A stretch of DNA of 48,911 bases from Globomyces pollinis-pini (GCA_025399215.1 MU621194.1:6276-55186); one strand, 5' to 3'; counted from the stretch's first letter, positions 1 to 12,369 are shown. Made by a program: numbers and translations. Notes: generated by a model from the sequence alone, not told the origin.

Positions 1-499
1 TTGTGATTAATTGTCTCCAATAAACATCTGGCACTTCATAGTCTTGGCATAGCAAAAATAGCATGTATATTTCCCGAACACAGTCAACTTCCCACGGTTT
101 CAATGTAATTTGACTGAATTTTGAAAAGTGGACAACGTGACGAAACTCAAGTCTCGCTAAAGTCACAGGACCAACACCATCAATATTGATGTCTTTCTTG
201 ACGCTTTTCACCAATTCATTAATTTTTTCGCGAAATTGGTTACCCAAATATCTCTGCTTTATGAAGCTAGATATGACTGAATTCTTCTTGTTTATCGTAT
301 TTTGCAAAGCTTTAGTTCTTTCCTCCAATTTTACCACTTTCTTGTTTTGTTCCTCAAGCTTTTTCTTGAGCATTGCATTTTCTTCTTGTAAGAAACGTGT
401 ATTTGTTCCAAGGTCGGCACTAGTTGAGTTAGGAGAGTGATTTTCCTTATTGAACGTGACCTCACCCTGTTCACGCTTCACTTGCATTTTTCTTGTCAT
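1..499 (-). CDS. Orphan coiled-coil protein, partial (left edge)
   Basis: An open frame runs on the minus strand from an ATG at 499 to the left edge without a stop (166 codons), so the 3' part is missing. Residues about 35-75 are rich in Lys/Glu/Gln with leucines in heptad-like spacing, including LQEENAMLKKKLEEQNKK, so a coiled coil is likely. The following part is mixed and looks globular, with aromatic residues. I do not recognise the family. The next stretch upstream on this strand (1491-898) is also an orphan with a short coiled coil, so the two may be related or belong to one repeated or mobile unit. No catalytic motif is visible. That this is coding rests on frame openness and composition only. 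Confidence 0.5.
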   Translation of the reverse strand, partial: MTRKMQVKREQGEVTFNKENHSPNSTSADLGTNTRFLQEENAMLKKKLEEQNKKVVKLEERTKALQNTINKKNSVISSFIKQRYLGNQFREKINELVKSVKKDINIDGVGPVTLARLEFRHVVHFSKFSQITLKPWEVDCVREIYMLFLLCQDYEVPDVYWRQLIT

Positions 500-897
500 T
501 TCGAGTAGAGTCAACAGATGGATACTGAAAAAGGTTTTAACTGAGTAAATATTTTATTGAATAATAGATTCTTTTATGTCATTCTAAACAATGACTTGAT
601 TGTGTTCGGTTGTGAGGAAATTTTTCCAATGAGCGTGTCTAGCCAATTTCTATCTGCAAAATGAAAGATCCCAGAAGCTTCAAACAAAGTAACGTGACGC
701 TTAACTATGAGAAGGTAAATAGTTGTTAACCCTACAAAAGAAACCGTATTTAAAGTTTTGTACAAAGGGAATTAATAGCGATTTAAGTTTATTGCTAAAC
801 ACTCAAAGCATTGAAAAGAGTATTAAGATCATTTAACTTCTCGTTCTTTTTACAATCCAACGGTAAATGTCGTGATCTTCTACCAAGTTTAATTGTG
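500..897. other. Gap between the two left-end orphans
   Basis: The only open frame of note is a 63-codon one on the minus strand (765-574) with no recognisable motif. It could be a decayed piece of a neighbour or chance. Nothing else is supported. Confidence 0.3.
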
Positions 898-1491
898 TTA
901 CACAGAGTTGAAAGAATTGACACCAATACTACCACCCGCGACCATAATTTGTCCTCCCTTAACATGGTGCTCCCACAAAGAGGGGTCGATGTTGTTCTTC
1001 TGACATTGGGTCAGAAGGTCTACTATTTTACCAACAAGGTTTTGCTGATTTGTGCTTAAAGTAAATCTTTTAACACCATCACCATTAATACGCCGAACCG
1101 GCTGTGGATAGTAGACCTTGCGGACACCATCTTTGCTTTCAATGAGTTTAAAATAGTCGTCCTGTGGATTAACACCCCACACTACCCAGTTCAGGCCTGT
1201 GATGTTATCTAAGGATCGCTTTCCCACTCCTGCTATCTTCTGTTTGTGGGCGGTTTCTGTCTTGAAGCTGTCAACAAATTCTTCAATTGTATTAGCAAGA
1301 GACCCAACCAGGTGTAGCATTTCAGTTCCACCACTAGGCTTTTCCGTCACTTGCAATGAAAGTTGATTGATTCTCTTTTCTAAATCTTGAATCGTCAGTT
1401 TGGCCTCATTGGACCCTCAAGAACTCCTCAAGATTCTGAAAACTGAACTCTGGACCTCGCTCTTTCCCAGATTTTCTACCACTGCCGCCAT
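898..1491 (-). CDS. Orphan protein with short coiled coil
   Basis: The open frame ends at TAA 900-898. Its only long uninterrupted part lies below 1416, because a TGA interrupts the frame at 1419-1417. Removing a 33-nt phase-1 GT-AG intron that covers this TGA (GT directly after the codons for ..SEVQ) joins the ATG at 1491 to the long frame, giving a 186-residue protein. Residues about 15-40 form a leucine-rich amphipathic helix, including AKLTIQDLEKRINQL. The rest is globular with a Gly-rich end (VKGGQIMVAGGSIG). A TATA-like box lies about 45 bp upstream. The family is not recognised. The alternative to an intron is a broken frame, that is, a pseudogene or remnant of a mobile element. Confidence 0.45.
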
Positions 1492-1533
1492 TTCGAACCA
1501 CCAGATGCTTAGTTATATGTGATTGAATCCAGT

Positions 1534-1542
1534 CCTTTTATA
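1534..1542 (-). promoter_or_regulatory. TATA-like box
   Basis: On the minus strand the sequence reads TATAAAAGG, about 42-50 nt upstream of the ATG at 1491. The spacing is what a Pol II TATA box would have. This is motif evidence only. Confidence 0.35.
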
Positions 1543-1867
1543 CTAATTTGAGACATTTGACATTGGCATTTGATTGTATTACAATAACGTAATATAAGGC
1601 TTTGATTCACACACACTCATATATATGACTTTTGCTTTACTGATGAGTTTATTTTTATAATCCATCTAGTCAATAGAATGTAGTCATAACCGGATTCGGT
1701 ACGGAGACAAACTTCCTAGCGTCAATGTACATAAGATTGACGGTATTGCACTCGAATTAGTATAGTTTTGCTCAACGTAACCAATGGTAGAAACAGCAAG
1801 ATGTTGAAAAAGTAAGAGGTAATCGAGTAGACACAGATTATATACATAGTTCGGGATAGAGGTGCAT
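1543..1867. other. Intergenic, upstream of the tRNA pair
   Basis: I see no coding frame or repeat here. The stretch separates the minus-strand orphan from the tRNA genes and should hold the 5' flank of the tRNA transcription unit. Confidence 0.4.
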
Positions 1868-1940
1868 GCCCGGCTAGCTCAATCGGTAGAGCGTGAGACT
1901 CTTAATCTCAAGGTTGTGGGTTCGACCCCCACGTCGGGCT
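1868..1940 (+). tRNA. tRNA-Lys (CTT)
   Basis: The 73-nt cloverleaf has acceptor GCCCGGC pairing with GTCGGGC (one G-U pair), a D-arm with AGCTCAATCGGTAGAGC, and anticodon loop ACTCTTAATCT giving CTT. The T-arm has GTGGGTTCGACCCCCAC. There is no intron. The internal A and B boxes of a Pol III promoter are intact. No T-run follows before the next tRNA, which starts 4 nt downstream. Confidence 0.95.
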
Positions 1941-1944
1941 GAAC

Positions 1945-2017
1945 GGCCGCATGGCCCAATGGTCAAGGCGTCTGACTACGAATCAGGAGATTCCAGGTTC
2001 GATCCCTGGTGTGGTCG
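1945..2017 (+). tRNA. tRNA-Arg (ACG)
   Basis: The 73-nt cloverleaf has acceptor GGCCGCA pairing with TGTGGTC (G-U wobbles), anticodon ACG in the loop GACTACGAATC, and T-arm CCAGGTTCGATCCCTGG. ACG would be edited to ICG and read CGU/CGC/CGA. A TTTT run at about 2024-2027 can serve as the Pol III terminator, probably for both tRNAs. Confidence 0.95.
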
Positions 2018-2397
2018 TTACACTTTTGCCTCACGCTCTCCATGGCTCTTTTGCTTTTAAATTGTTGTTATCCTGTAACATGTTGATTTTAAAGCTAAAC
2101 GGAGTGTTAATTAGTTCACAATACGTTGTATGAGCTTATTTTCCTGTATTAATTCTCTCATAAAATAATGAGACTCTAATTATTGATTTTTTGAATTGCT
2201 CAAATGCAACGATCTTATGCACTCTTCACTACCAACATTATTGTTAGTATTAGCGGTTATAAATTCCAAGATGAAATGTAAAAATAAACAATAGTGTAGT
2301 GTATGTACACTAAAAAATATCGTGGGTGATGTCATTAAGGAAATATTGATAATAACAAACTTTCCTAGAAAAAACACCAATCAGTCATTGAAGGCTA
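2018..2397. other. Intergenic between tRNA pair and coiled-coil gene
   Basis: Apart from the T4 run just after the tRNA, this is AT-rich sequence with no supported gene. It probably contains the promoter of the gene that starts at 2398. Confidence 0.4.
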
Positions 2398-4355
2398 ATG
2401 ACAGTATTAATACCCATGTCACCCTCAATGATTAATTGCACTGATAATGTAATAGATGATATTGTTCGAACGACTCCTAATATCTCAACTGATGATTTAA
2501 TTGAAAAATATCAATCTAAAATAGCATTGATGGAAAAGAGAATGTCGAATATGGAAAATGAACATGCTAATTCAATTTTATCATTACATGCTGAAATTGA
2601 GAGATTATCTACACTTTGTTCAGGTAATTTTTAATCAAAAACTGATTTGGTAGAAATGATGTTCCAAATGGCTTTAGAAGGTAAAGATATCAACATATTT
2701 ATTGCGCCATATTCTTTGGACGCGTATAGACTCTTTACACCAATTGTGAATAGTTGCTGATTTGTTTAGGACTTCCGTCTCCTCAATTATCAAAGACCAG
2801 TTCAAAAGTAGAACTATCGAAAGAGAATGAATTACAAAAAACCAATTCTTCGGTATTATTGCAAATATGGGAGGAACGGAAAAGTATTTTAGGATCTGCA
2901 CCTTTGTTGGATAATCAGAGTGAGATTAAATTAAAATCTGAGACTTCAAATGATGAACAACAACCTATAGAAAGTTTGGAAGAACGTCAATCGATCATAG
3001 ATACATCTTTTAATGAATCAATTGCTGAACAAGTGGATTCATTATACTCAATTGGTGGATCTAGCGAATCAATAGCGACCGATGGTATCTTGCTGGATAA
3101 TCTTCATGATTTCTCCAATGAAAATTCAGCTGTTTACAATGAAAATTCGAAAGAGAATGGAACTGTTTCGGACTCCTCCGAAGTGAATTCTTCTGGTAGT
3201 ATCAAAGATTCCGAGCCTTCTTTCGACAGTAGCAAAGAAGTCGAGCTTTCTTTTGATAGTAACAAAGAGACTGAACCTTCTTTCGATAGTAACAGAGAAA
3301 CTGAACTTTCTACTGACAGTATCAAAGAACCTGAGCATTCCAATTTGCTTCAAGAACTAACTGGTAAACTGTTATGAATTGATATTTTAGTATCTTCAGA
3401 TGATCCTGCCGAAATCGCTTGTAACAATCCACAATTGGTTGGTACAACTGAAAACAAAACAAAGACTCCTGAAGAAAGTTTATATTTCCTTGTACAAAAA
3501 GAAAAGAGTAAATATCGATCCCTCGTTCAACGAGTTACTTTAGAACAAAAAAGGAAACAGTCCGAAATTGATCACCTTAAATCTGATATGGAAATCATCA
3601 AACAAATTTTTAATTTAATTGGTTTCAAATTTGATGTGAAAGTATTTCAGAAAGTTCTTGAATCGGAAGATCAACGATCGCTTGTGTTGGGTAAACCTAT
3701 CAAATTACCAAAAGAATTACTTGCTTCAGTTAAGCCAACGTTACCTCCAATCTCATCCGAAACTATGGAAAAAAATGTAGAAGATATGACACTTGCTGAT
3801 ATGGAACGAGTAATACTTAACAACGATGTCCTAACAGAATCAATTGAAGCAAAACAATCTGATCCAGGTGAACAGCTATCCAATCCAATTCCAGAAAGAA
3901 TTTCGGAAGATTTAGGATTGACTCATAGTATTAAATCAGTCAGTAAGAGCTCAAACAGTTCTACATTATCAGTCGTACCACCAAAAGATCCCCCAAATAA
4001 AATGGCTTCAAAAACAAGATCAAAAAGATACAAAGTTGCCAAAGATTCTTCAAACGTTATCCCAGCCATACAAACTCATAATCAAAATCTGGATTATAAT
4101 AATCGCGCGGAATTATTTTTGGAAAATGTAGTGTATGTCCCAGAAGAAATTAACTCCAAACTGAATAACTCTCTACCAACAGAAAAGACTTCTTTACCAC
4201 CCCTGTTGGACAAAAGAATAAGCAAAATTGGTTCTGTGATTGGTTTAGCGTCCCATTCCTTTAACCATGCCAAGACAGCTTACTCTGGTCGTATTTGGAG
4301 ATCCAAGATTATCAAGGAGAAGCAATTACGTGATCTTCAAGACAAATCGTTATGA
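2398..4355 (+). CDS. Orphan coiled-coil protein with Ser/Glu repeats
   Basis: There are four exons: 2398-2623, 2654-2680 (27 nt), 2770-3363 and 3391-4355. The introns are 30, 89 and 27 nt, all GT-AG and phase 1, and the product is 603 residues ending at TGA. Residues about 35-85 are a predicted coiled coil (IEKYQSKIALMEKRMSNM). Residues about 220-275 hold a decapeptide repeat rich in Ser, Asp and Glu. A second Lys/Glu-rich helical stretch starts near residue 310 (KSKYRSLVQRVTLEQKRKQS). The C-terminus is basic. No enzyme motif is seen. It could be a cytoskeletal or basal-body scaffold, but that is only a guess from the coiled coils and the flagellar genes nearby. Confidence 0.75.
3213..3332 (+). 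repeat. 30-bp in-frame tandem repeat, four copies
   Basis: Four degenerate 30-bp units encode a decapeptide of the type E-[PL]-S-[FT]-D-S-x-[KR]-E-x. They lie inside the third exon of the coiled-coil orphan. A partial unit precedes them. The unit keeps the reading frame, so copy number could vary without breaking the protein. Confidence 0.85.
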
Positions 4356-4577
4356 AGTTGAATATATTTTATGTTTTACAAACTAAAAGTTTACAATGAG
4401 CACACCGCGCGTTCTCAAACAACACTCAACCCATAAGACAACGATCCATAGCTCCGATGATAAAGTGCATGCTTACATCTAGAGTTGTTGATATTTCGCG
4501 TTGATTTTTTTTGTTTTCCTTCACCCTTGATAATTTTTCATCTTTTCGTACGTTGCCAAACACTCACTTTAGACCAA

Positions 4578-5827
<1,250 letters not shown>

Positions 5828-6182
5828 GCAATATAAAGATTTGTTTCTCTTGATAGTTACTTTCTTGGTTTTCCCATTACACTTGTTCACTTGAGTAGGT
5901 GACACCAAGCTTTTTGTCAAGTTCAAGGTTGATTGACAGGAGTGTTACTGATTATGACTGTTATTGACGCGATTTTCAAGGATCATTTACAGTGTATGGT
6001 TAAGTACCCACCAAAATGAACTAAAAAGGCAATACAAAATGCCAATCTAATGCTTTTTTTAGTGCTTTTTCGGATAATTTTGCATCAGTTTAAAGCATTG
6101 CTTTTAGTGGTCTTTGTGTTCTCATTTAGTTTGGACGGCACTTTTTGTATTTAAACAGAAATCCAAGTTTAGCATCCAAACC
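5828..6182. other. Spacer between the two PP2A genes
   Basis: No gene is supported here. The stretch holds the 3' flank of copy 1 and the promoter of copy 2, with several T-rich runs. Confidence 0.4.
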
Positions 6183-7298
6183 ATGTCCAAATTGAGTGAA
6201 CGTGAGTTGGACAGTTGGATAAACCAATTAAAATCATGTAAACAATTAAGTGAAGAACAAGTGAATCAATTATGTGAAAAGGTACGAAAAACAAACTTGA
6301 ACCCATTTGAAATTCTTAGGCCAAAGAAATATTGATTCAAGAATCAAATGTACAACAAGTTCAAACTCCAGTGACAGTATGTGGAGATGTACACGGACAA
6401 TTCTATGATTTATTAGAATTATTCAAGGTTGGAGGAGAATGTCCTACAACCAATTATTTGTTTATGGGGGATTATGTGGATCGAGGATATCATTCTATTG
6501 AAACTGTATCTCTATTGATGACTTTAAAGATTCGATATCCTTCTCGAATCACTTTATTGAGAGGTAACCACGAAACGAGACAAGTGACTCAGATCTATGG
6601 TTTCTATGATGAATGTTTAAGAAAGTATGGGAATTTAAATGTTTGGAGAATGTTTACTGATTTATTTGATTTTCTACCATTAACGGCCTTGGTTGAAGAT
6701 CAAGTAATCATCACTTATTATTGATACTTAGATATTTTGTATGCATGGTGGGTTATCTCCTACTGCAGATACCATAGATTCCATCAAATCTATCGATAGG
6801 TTTCGTGAAGCCCCATATGACGGTCCAATGTCAGGTAAATACTTGTACTCCTAACACTATTAGATTTATTATGGTAGTTTTCTTATCATGACTCATATCT
6901 AGGTCTGATCCAGAAGAACGATCAGGATGGGGTTTATCTCCAAGAGGTGCTGGTTACACTTTTGGAAAAGATGTATCTGATTCATTTATTCATAACAATG
7001 GTTTGAAATTCATTGCACGAGCTCATCAATTGGTGATGGATGTAAATTCAATATACGTTACTAATTATATTAAAGGGTTATAATTGGTCTCATGATGGGA
7101 ATGTGGTGACAATATTCAGTGCTCCAAATTATTGTTATCGATGTGGAAATGAAGCTGCTATTATGGAAGTTGATGAACAAGTGAATTATAAATTGTATGT
7201 GGTTGTTTGTTAAATTGATTTGTAGTTTACGATTTGATGATGCTCCCCTGCCTTCAGCACCTTTGGTAACACGTAGAACCCCAGACTATTTCTTATGA
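6183..7298 (+). CDS. PP2A catalytic subunit, copy 2
   Basis: There are seven exons: 6183-6281, 6320-6703, 6732-6834, 6864-6873, 6903-7041, 7076-7194 and 7226-7298. Each exon has exactly the same length as in copy 1, and the product is again 308 residues. The catalytic motifs GDVHGQ, GDYVDRG, LRGNHE, HGGL and RAHQ are intact, as is the TPDYFL tail. The sequence departs from consensus PP2A more than copy 1 does, mainly around the exon 3/exon 5 region and in the 'switch' segment before DLLW. A tandem duplication after intron gain explains the shared structure. An active phosphatase with shifted partner or stage specificity is the simplest reading. Confidence 0.93.
6864..6873 (+). other. 10-nt micro-exon in PP2A copy 2
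   Basis: ATTTATTATG is at the same position and phase as the micro-exon of copy 1 and again encodes part of DLLW. The flanking introns are 29 nt each (6835-6863 and 6874-6902). Confidence 0.9.
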
Positions 7299-7446
7299 TG
7301 TGGATTAACACTTCAATAAATTTCTTATTTGTTACTTTCTTGATTTGCTGAGTTTAATAGATCTTTTCATTGTATCTTCATTGATGAACGCCAAGCGTAA
7401 ATATCAATACAGTTGTAAGATCAGTATTGAGATGGATGAATTTTTA

Positions 7447-9482
7447 TTAACTAAGCTGCTTTCGTGAAATGTAACCAAACAAAAACATCAGGAATGCAAA
7501 TTGATTTTTTCGAAAGAAGGCAAACAAATATTTGACCAAACCTAAAGAATAAATTGAATTGGTACAAACCTCGGATAGAAAGTTCTTCAAGTCTCAAAGG
7601 TTTACCTACTTGTTTAGATGGCGATGCTATAGGATTTATGCCTTTGATTGGACTTGTAGATGTACTATTCGTTTGCGTTTCAGATTGAACGGATTTGTTT
7701 GTTAGATCAAGTTCTGCTTGAGTGCCAGTACTGATTGTGATTTGAGGAATACTAACCATTTCTACCTCTGAAGACACAACTTTGACAGATTGAAGTGATA
7801 TAGCTGAATCTTTATCGGATTCTACTGGGCTATCTGCATTCACACCGTAGAATTTCTCAATCAAATTAGACATGGATCGATTAATTTGTTTAGATTCTTC
7901 CAAAAATCGAACTTCTTTACGTAAACTGATCAATTCTTTTCTAATTGAATCTGTTTGACTTCTCATCGACATCCAAGGAGTACCACCAGCATCTACTTTA
8001 AACTCTCGTTTAGTCTCGGATACAGGTAGTGATAAATGAGCCTGACATATTAATTGCATTCTATTTACCTCCATGATGGTATTGACAAATTCAGCAACTG
8101 GACCTGAAAACCAACGTTTGGCCGGCACTAAATTGTCCCAACCATCTTGAAACCAACTATGACATTAATAATTTGTTCAAATTGCGAACCCTAAATGACC
8201 ACCAAATTCGGTTGTTGCTAAAACTGTATGTGGATTTGATTTGATTTCATTGTAAGGGATGACAAAACTGCTGCACACTGGATCATCCATTGAGTTCAGA
8301 AACAGTGTTGGGATTTGAATGTATGGAATATCATAAGCACATGAACCAAATCGATAATATTCATCGACAGTTTTGTATCCAAAACTTTTACTGGTAGCTG
8401 CAGCATCAAATTCAACAATATTTTTGGCCTAAACTGTCAACAAAAGACGGTTTACATTGTTCAGCTCATCCAAATCGAGCCATTCAGCATCTTTGAATAT
8501 ATGAAGATGTCTAAGTGTGAAATAAAAGTGTCACTTACTTTGCAAACATTCTTAACAAATTAGCACCCATACGCTTAGAGTAAATCAATCGACCAATATA
8601 GGTTCGATGCATTGCCCGATTGGCTCCTAGAAAATCAAACGGATTCCCAACAGAAACTAGCCCTACAAACGGACAATTATATCCTATATACTGATAAATA
8701 TATAGATTTATTTACCTAGCTGTCCTGTATACTACAAATAGTAAGTATATTACATTTCATTACCTTTGTAATGACATTACTCCCCAAGGAGAATCCAATT
8801 CCAAATAATACTGCTTGTGGATCCCGTTTTTTGATATGATTAACACATAACTGTACATCTCCAGTATAGGCTCCACAGTACAACTGAGGAGACATGACTT
8901 CAGTCCCACAACACCCTCTGTCATGAATCAAAGAGATTTACGCTACCTGAAATTCATAACGACACATTCATATCCATATTTCTTCAATGAAAGTACCATA
9001 TCTTGAATATAACTTTCATGAGAACCGCCAGTCAAACCATGTAAAATAAAAATCAATGGAGTTGGTTTTAACGATGCACGTTTAGGAAGAGTTGTCCAAT
9101 CCAGTGAAATAATTCCACCATCTGGAGCTTTTACAATTTCACGTTCATATTTAACTCGTTGTGGATTCATATGATCACCTGAATGTTAACGAAAAAGTAT
9201 ACCAACTAAAGCGGCCCAAAAAGTCTGAGTATGACCGGAAGTCAGCATAGGATGAGGATGGAATACATTCCTAGATTTCCTAGTCAAAGATGGATTTGAA
9301 ATGGCCATCATCTCTGAAATTGGCATTGATTTAATTTTTTTGGTGACAGGCGATCTGTATTTGATACTGATTTCATTCTTTGGGAAATAAAGCTTAACAG
9401 GATCCGATAAATGAAAATATCTAGAATGAGAAGGAAGGAATGGAACCTTAAGACCAAGGTAGCGATTACAAAAACCAAGCAT
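7447..9482 (-). CDS. YheT/EMB8 (ABHD1/3-like) hydrolase, C-terminally extended
   Basis: There are nine exons on the minus strand: 9482-9203, 9178-8947, 8917-8764, 8731-8716 (16 nt), 8683-8539, 8510-8456, 8428-8190, 8156-7570 and 7541-7447. The product is 600 residues. Family hallmarks appear in order: SGHTQTFWAAL, the oxyanion region FILHGLTGGS, NFRGC, the nucleophile elbow GIGFSLGSN (Ser), NPFD, the acid region NSMDDP, and the catalytic His in GGHLGWF. Relatives are monoacylglycerol or phospholipid hydrolases, often membrane-bound. After the hydrolase domain (about residue 375) there is an unusual 225-residue extension. It has a helical part (SIRKELISLRKEVRFLEES), a Ser/Thr-rich linker and a hydrophobic C-terminus (FLMFLFGYI), probably a membrane anchor. 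The start is the first ATG in frame with the conserved N-terminal motif, and an upstream exon remains possible. Confidence 0.88.
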
Positions 9483-9933
9483 AAGAAAGCTTGGACTAAC
9501 CGCAACGGAATGCCTTTGATGAGAACTTTAGAACTTACCGGAATACTCTGCAATAAAATCATCAAACATTGAAGTAAAAATAAATGGGTCAGACAAAGAG
9601 ATAAGAATCAACGGACAGGCGGGAAAATAGTTTTTACGAATTTGTTTGAGAATGGAATTGGACTAAGGAAGGTAGAGTAGGATGTTGTTGGTTGGATTAA
9701 GGAACGTAGTAGGATGTGGTTGGTTAGTAGCTAGTTGGATGGTGTTGATTCAATGGTGTACAGTGAATTATTATCAACAGTCTCTCAAACAAATACCATG
9801 GATTCTTTCAATATCAGGCAGTTTACTATCCAAAGTATCCTCATGTTTTATTACCAATCAGGAGCTAATTCAATGAAAAAATCAAGATTTTGGAAAGTAA
9901 TTCTGAACAAATTTTTATACAAAAACAACGGAC
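9483..9933. other. Intergenic between ABHD-like gene and PF20
   Basis: This should contain the promoter of the hydrolase (transcribed leftward) and the 3' flank of PF20. A 64-codon plus-strand frame at 9682-9876 has no start context or motif that would support a gene. Confidence 0.4.
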
Positions 9934-12081
9934 TTATTGATAGATATGGAAACCACCATCTGTTTGTGAGTTCAATTCATTGATGACACTTACCATTCGA
10001 AGTCACAACCATGTACTCTGCTGAACTGTCAAACACAATGGCTTGGACTGAATCCTCATTCACTTTAATATCCTTGATTCGGCTTCTTTCATTTGTGTTG
10101 ATTAACTTTACTGTACCGCTATTGGTCGTCACTCCAAGTATTGTCCCGCTTGGATCAAAGGCTAACTTGTTCGCTGACCTGGTACCAGTGTCAATACTGT
10201 CCAATTCACTAGTCATTCTCAAATCCCAAAACTTTACTATTCCATCCGCATCACATGAAGCGAACCAATTGCCCTACTAATTAATTACAATATGTAATGC
10301 CTTTAGTGAAAATACACCATGGTTAATTGTGTTTCCATGACCATACAACGTTTGAGAACATAGTCCTGTACGGGAGTCCCAAAATGAGATGGTTTTATCA
10401 CCAGAACAAGTGTACAAAATATTGCTGAATGGTTGAAATCCAACATGATTTACAGACTCAGCATGTCCACGGAAAGTTTGCTTACATTTGGCTCTAAAAA
10501 TTAAATTACAATAGATATTTTACAAATTCAAGTCCCAAAGTTTGGCGGTGTGATCCATCGATCCACTTATTAGATACTGCCCTTGGTCGTGGAATGCACA
10601 ACTCCAAACAGCTTGTGTGTGGTCGGATAATGTACTGGTAGCAATTCCCTTGGAAAAGTCCCACAATTTAACAGTAGAATCTCCAGAGGCAGTAGCCAGT
10701 TGATTTCCCCTTATGTTAAATGTGTTAATCTTCAATTACTTTGGATGGAAATCACAGTCAGCAATCCAGTCTTGATGTCCTTGACCGCTCATAATTAACT
10801 CACAAGATGGAAATGCCCATAGCTTCCATGTTTTATCGTCGGAAACAGTTGCAAGGATTGGTTTCTTTGGATGGAATTTCACACTAATTTCAGTTAACAA
10901 ACATCCTTACGAGCTAATCGCAAGCGAATGACCCTGAATATGCTGAATCGGTCTAAATCGATCTGGTTTTGCCTGTGGTAAGTCCATAGTTGCGTAAGGA
11001 TTGACCCGTTCAATTTGTGTCAATGCATTCTTCGCTTCAACATTTGAGTTGGTGTTATTATCCTTAATGTTGACTTTTTTAGAGTTTGCTATTGATATAT
11101 AAATAAGATTTAGTTACCAGAGTTTGTATCCCTTTTCACACGTTCCAAATTCTTTACATTTTGTTCCAATGAAGTCACCTAAACTCATTATTAACTTTGA
11201 TTTACTTTGCAAGATAATCGATCTCGTTCTAATTTTGTCAACATTTTCTCCTTCATTGCAGCTTCATACTTATTTTGTAACTGTTTCAATGCAGGTTCGT
11301 ATTCTTCATAATGCTTTTTAAGCTTTTTGATATCCGAGATTAGTTTTAATTTTTCTTGAACAACTCGTTTATGATGCATACGATGAAAATCTCGCTCTTT
11401 TCTTAATTTGTCATATGTAGCTCTAGCTTTCACAGCAATATCTTTGTGAAAATCTACTTCTATCTTTAGTTTAGAGACTGAATCTGATAGTTTTTGGTTC
11501 TGTTGGTAAATATCTGGTACTATGACCGTGACTTCGGATGGGATTTTATCAGCTTGTTGAAACTCATACCATTCATTCTATACTCATTAATCATACGTGT
11601 ATTAACTTGAAAAGCATCTAATGACTTCAGTAATCCTTTCGAAGACAAATAATTTCGAATAAAGTCATCAATCACTTCAGGATGTTTGACCAATTCCATT
11701 GTAGGTTCGTCTGCTTTAGCGACTTTATCAGTTTTGACTACCAATATTAAATTTACTATTATTTAACCTCCAAAAGCTCCCTTTTCGTGCATATTCCTAA
11801 CAGCTTGTTCTAACGTTTCTTCTACATCAGAGTCAGATGCTTCATCAAAAGGTTCCACTGGAATTTCTTCGAATTCCAAATCATCCTCATCTGAACCATC
11901 ATCCGGAATATTGACATCTAAACTATAAATAACGACATCACGAACCTTCCAAAACGTATGTTTTTGGTTCAAATTCCATCACATTCACATCTGAGGTGAC
12001 TTTCTTTAAATTTTTTGATGGTGTTGATGGTAATGTAGGTAATGTTTTTGTATTTGTAGGTGGAACTACAGCCGTGTTCAT
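9934..12081 (-). CDS. PF20/SPAG16-like axonemal central-pair WD40 protein
   Basis: Eleven exons remain after removal of ten introns of 27-34 nt, giving 618 residues (human SPAG16 is about 630). An acidic N-terminus is followed by the family-specific segment around DAFQNEWYEF. Next comes a long coiled coil (about residues 130-230, including RATYDKLRKERDFHRMHHKR), then seven WD40 blades with the WKLW, VKLWD, AKLWD, ISFWD and VKFWD blade ends. PF20 sits on the central-pair C2 microtubule bridge of motile cilia and flagella, so this gene marks an organism with a swimming stage. One intron (10300-10274) starts with GC instead of GT. Another removes a TAA-containing stretch just before the NEWYEF motif. 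Confidence 0.93.
10274..10300 (-). other. GC-AG intron in PF20 gene
   Basis: The 27-nt intron begins GCATTA and ends TAGTAG. Removing it joins ..FSLK to GNWFASCDADG, which restores a WD40 blade. Reading through meets an in-frame TAG. No GT donor gives the conserved junction. Confidence 0.8.
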
Positions 12082-12369
12082 ATTTATATCTGTGGTAAAC
12101 TTTCAACAAACCTTCACGCGATATTTGTAAAAATGGCAAATAGTAAAGATATAAATCAGATACCTTGTATATTACAAGTACTGCCAGTTATATATTGGAT
12201 AGTATAAAACAATAGCAAGTATCATTTACGTGTTGCATTTGACTACGTGATGGTTAGTTGCGCATAGTGCAGCTGGTACTTTGCAAATTGATAGAACACT
12301 CTGTTCGTTCATTTATGCTCATTCGATCCCATCTTCATAGCCGTTTTATTTTTAACAAAATTCCATTCA
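12082..12369. promoter_or_regulatory. Divergent promoter region, PF20 / FESLFE protein
   Basis: This 288-bp stretch separates the minus-strand PF20 gene from the plus-strand gene that starts at 12370, so both promoters must lie here. I do not see a convincing RFX X-box palindrome. Confidence 0.4.

Noticed and set aside
1395..1425. Programmed frameshift in the left-end orphan
   Set aside because: A -1 shift near GTCCAATGAGG would also join frames, but a 33-nt GT-AG intron does so without any special signal and fits the intron sizes in the window.
9682..9876. 64-codon plus-strand frame between ABHD-like gene and PF20
   Set aside because: Trp/Gln-rich, no motif, no splice partner found, and no sign of a promoter. 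It is probably chance.
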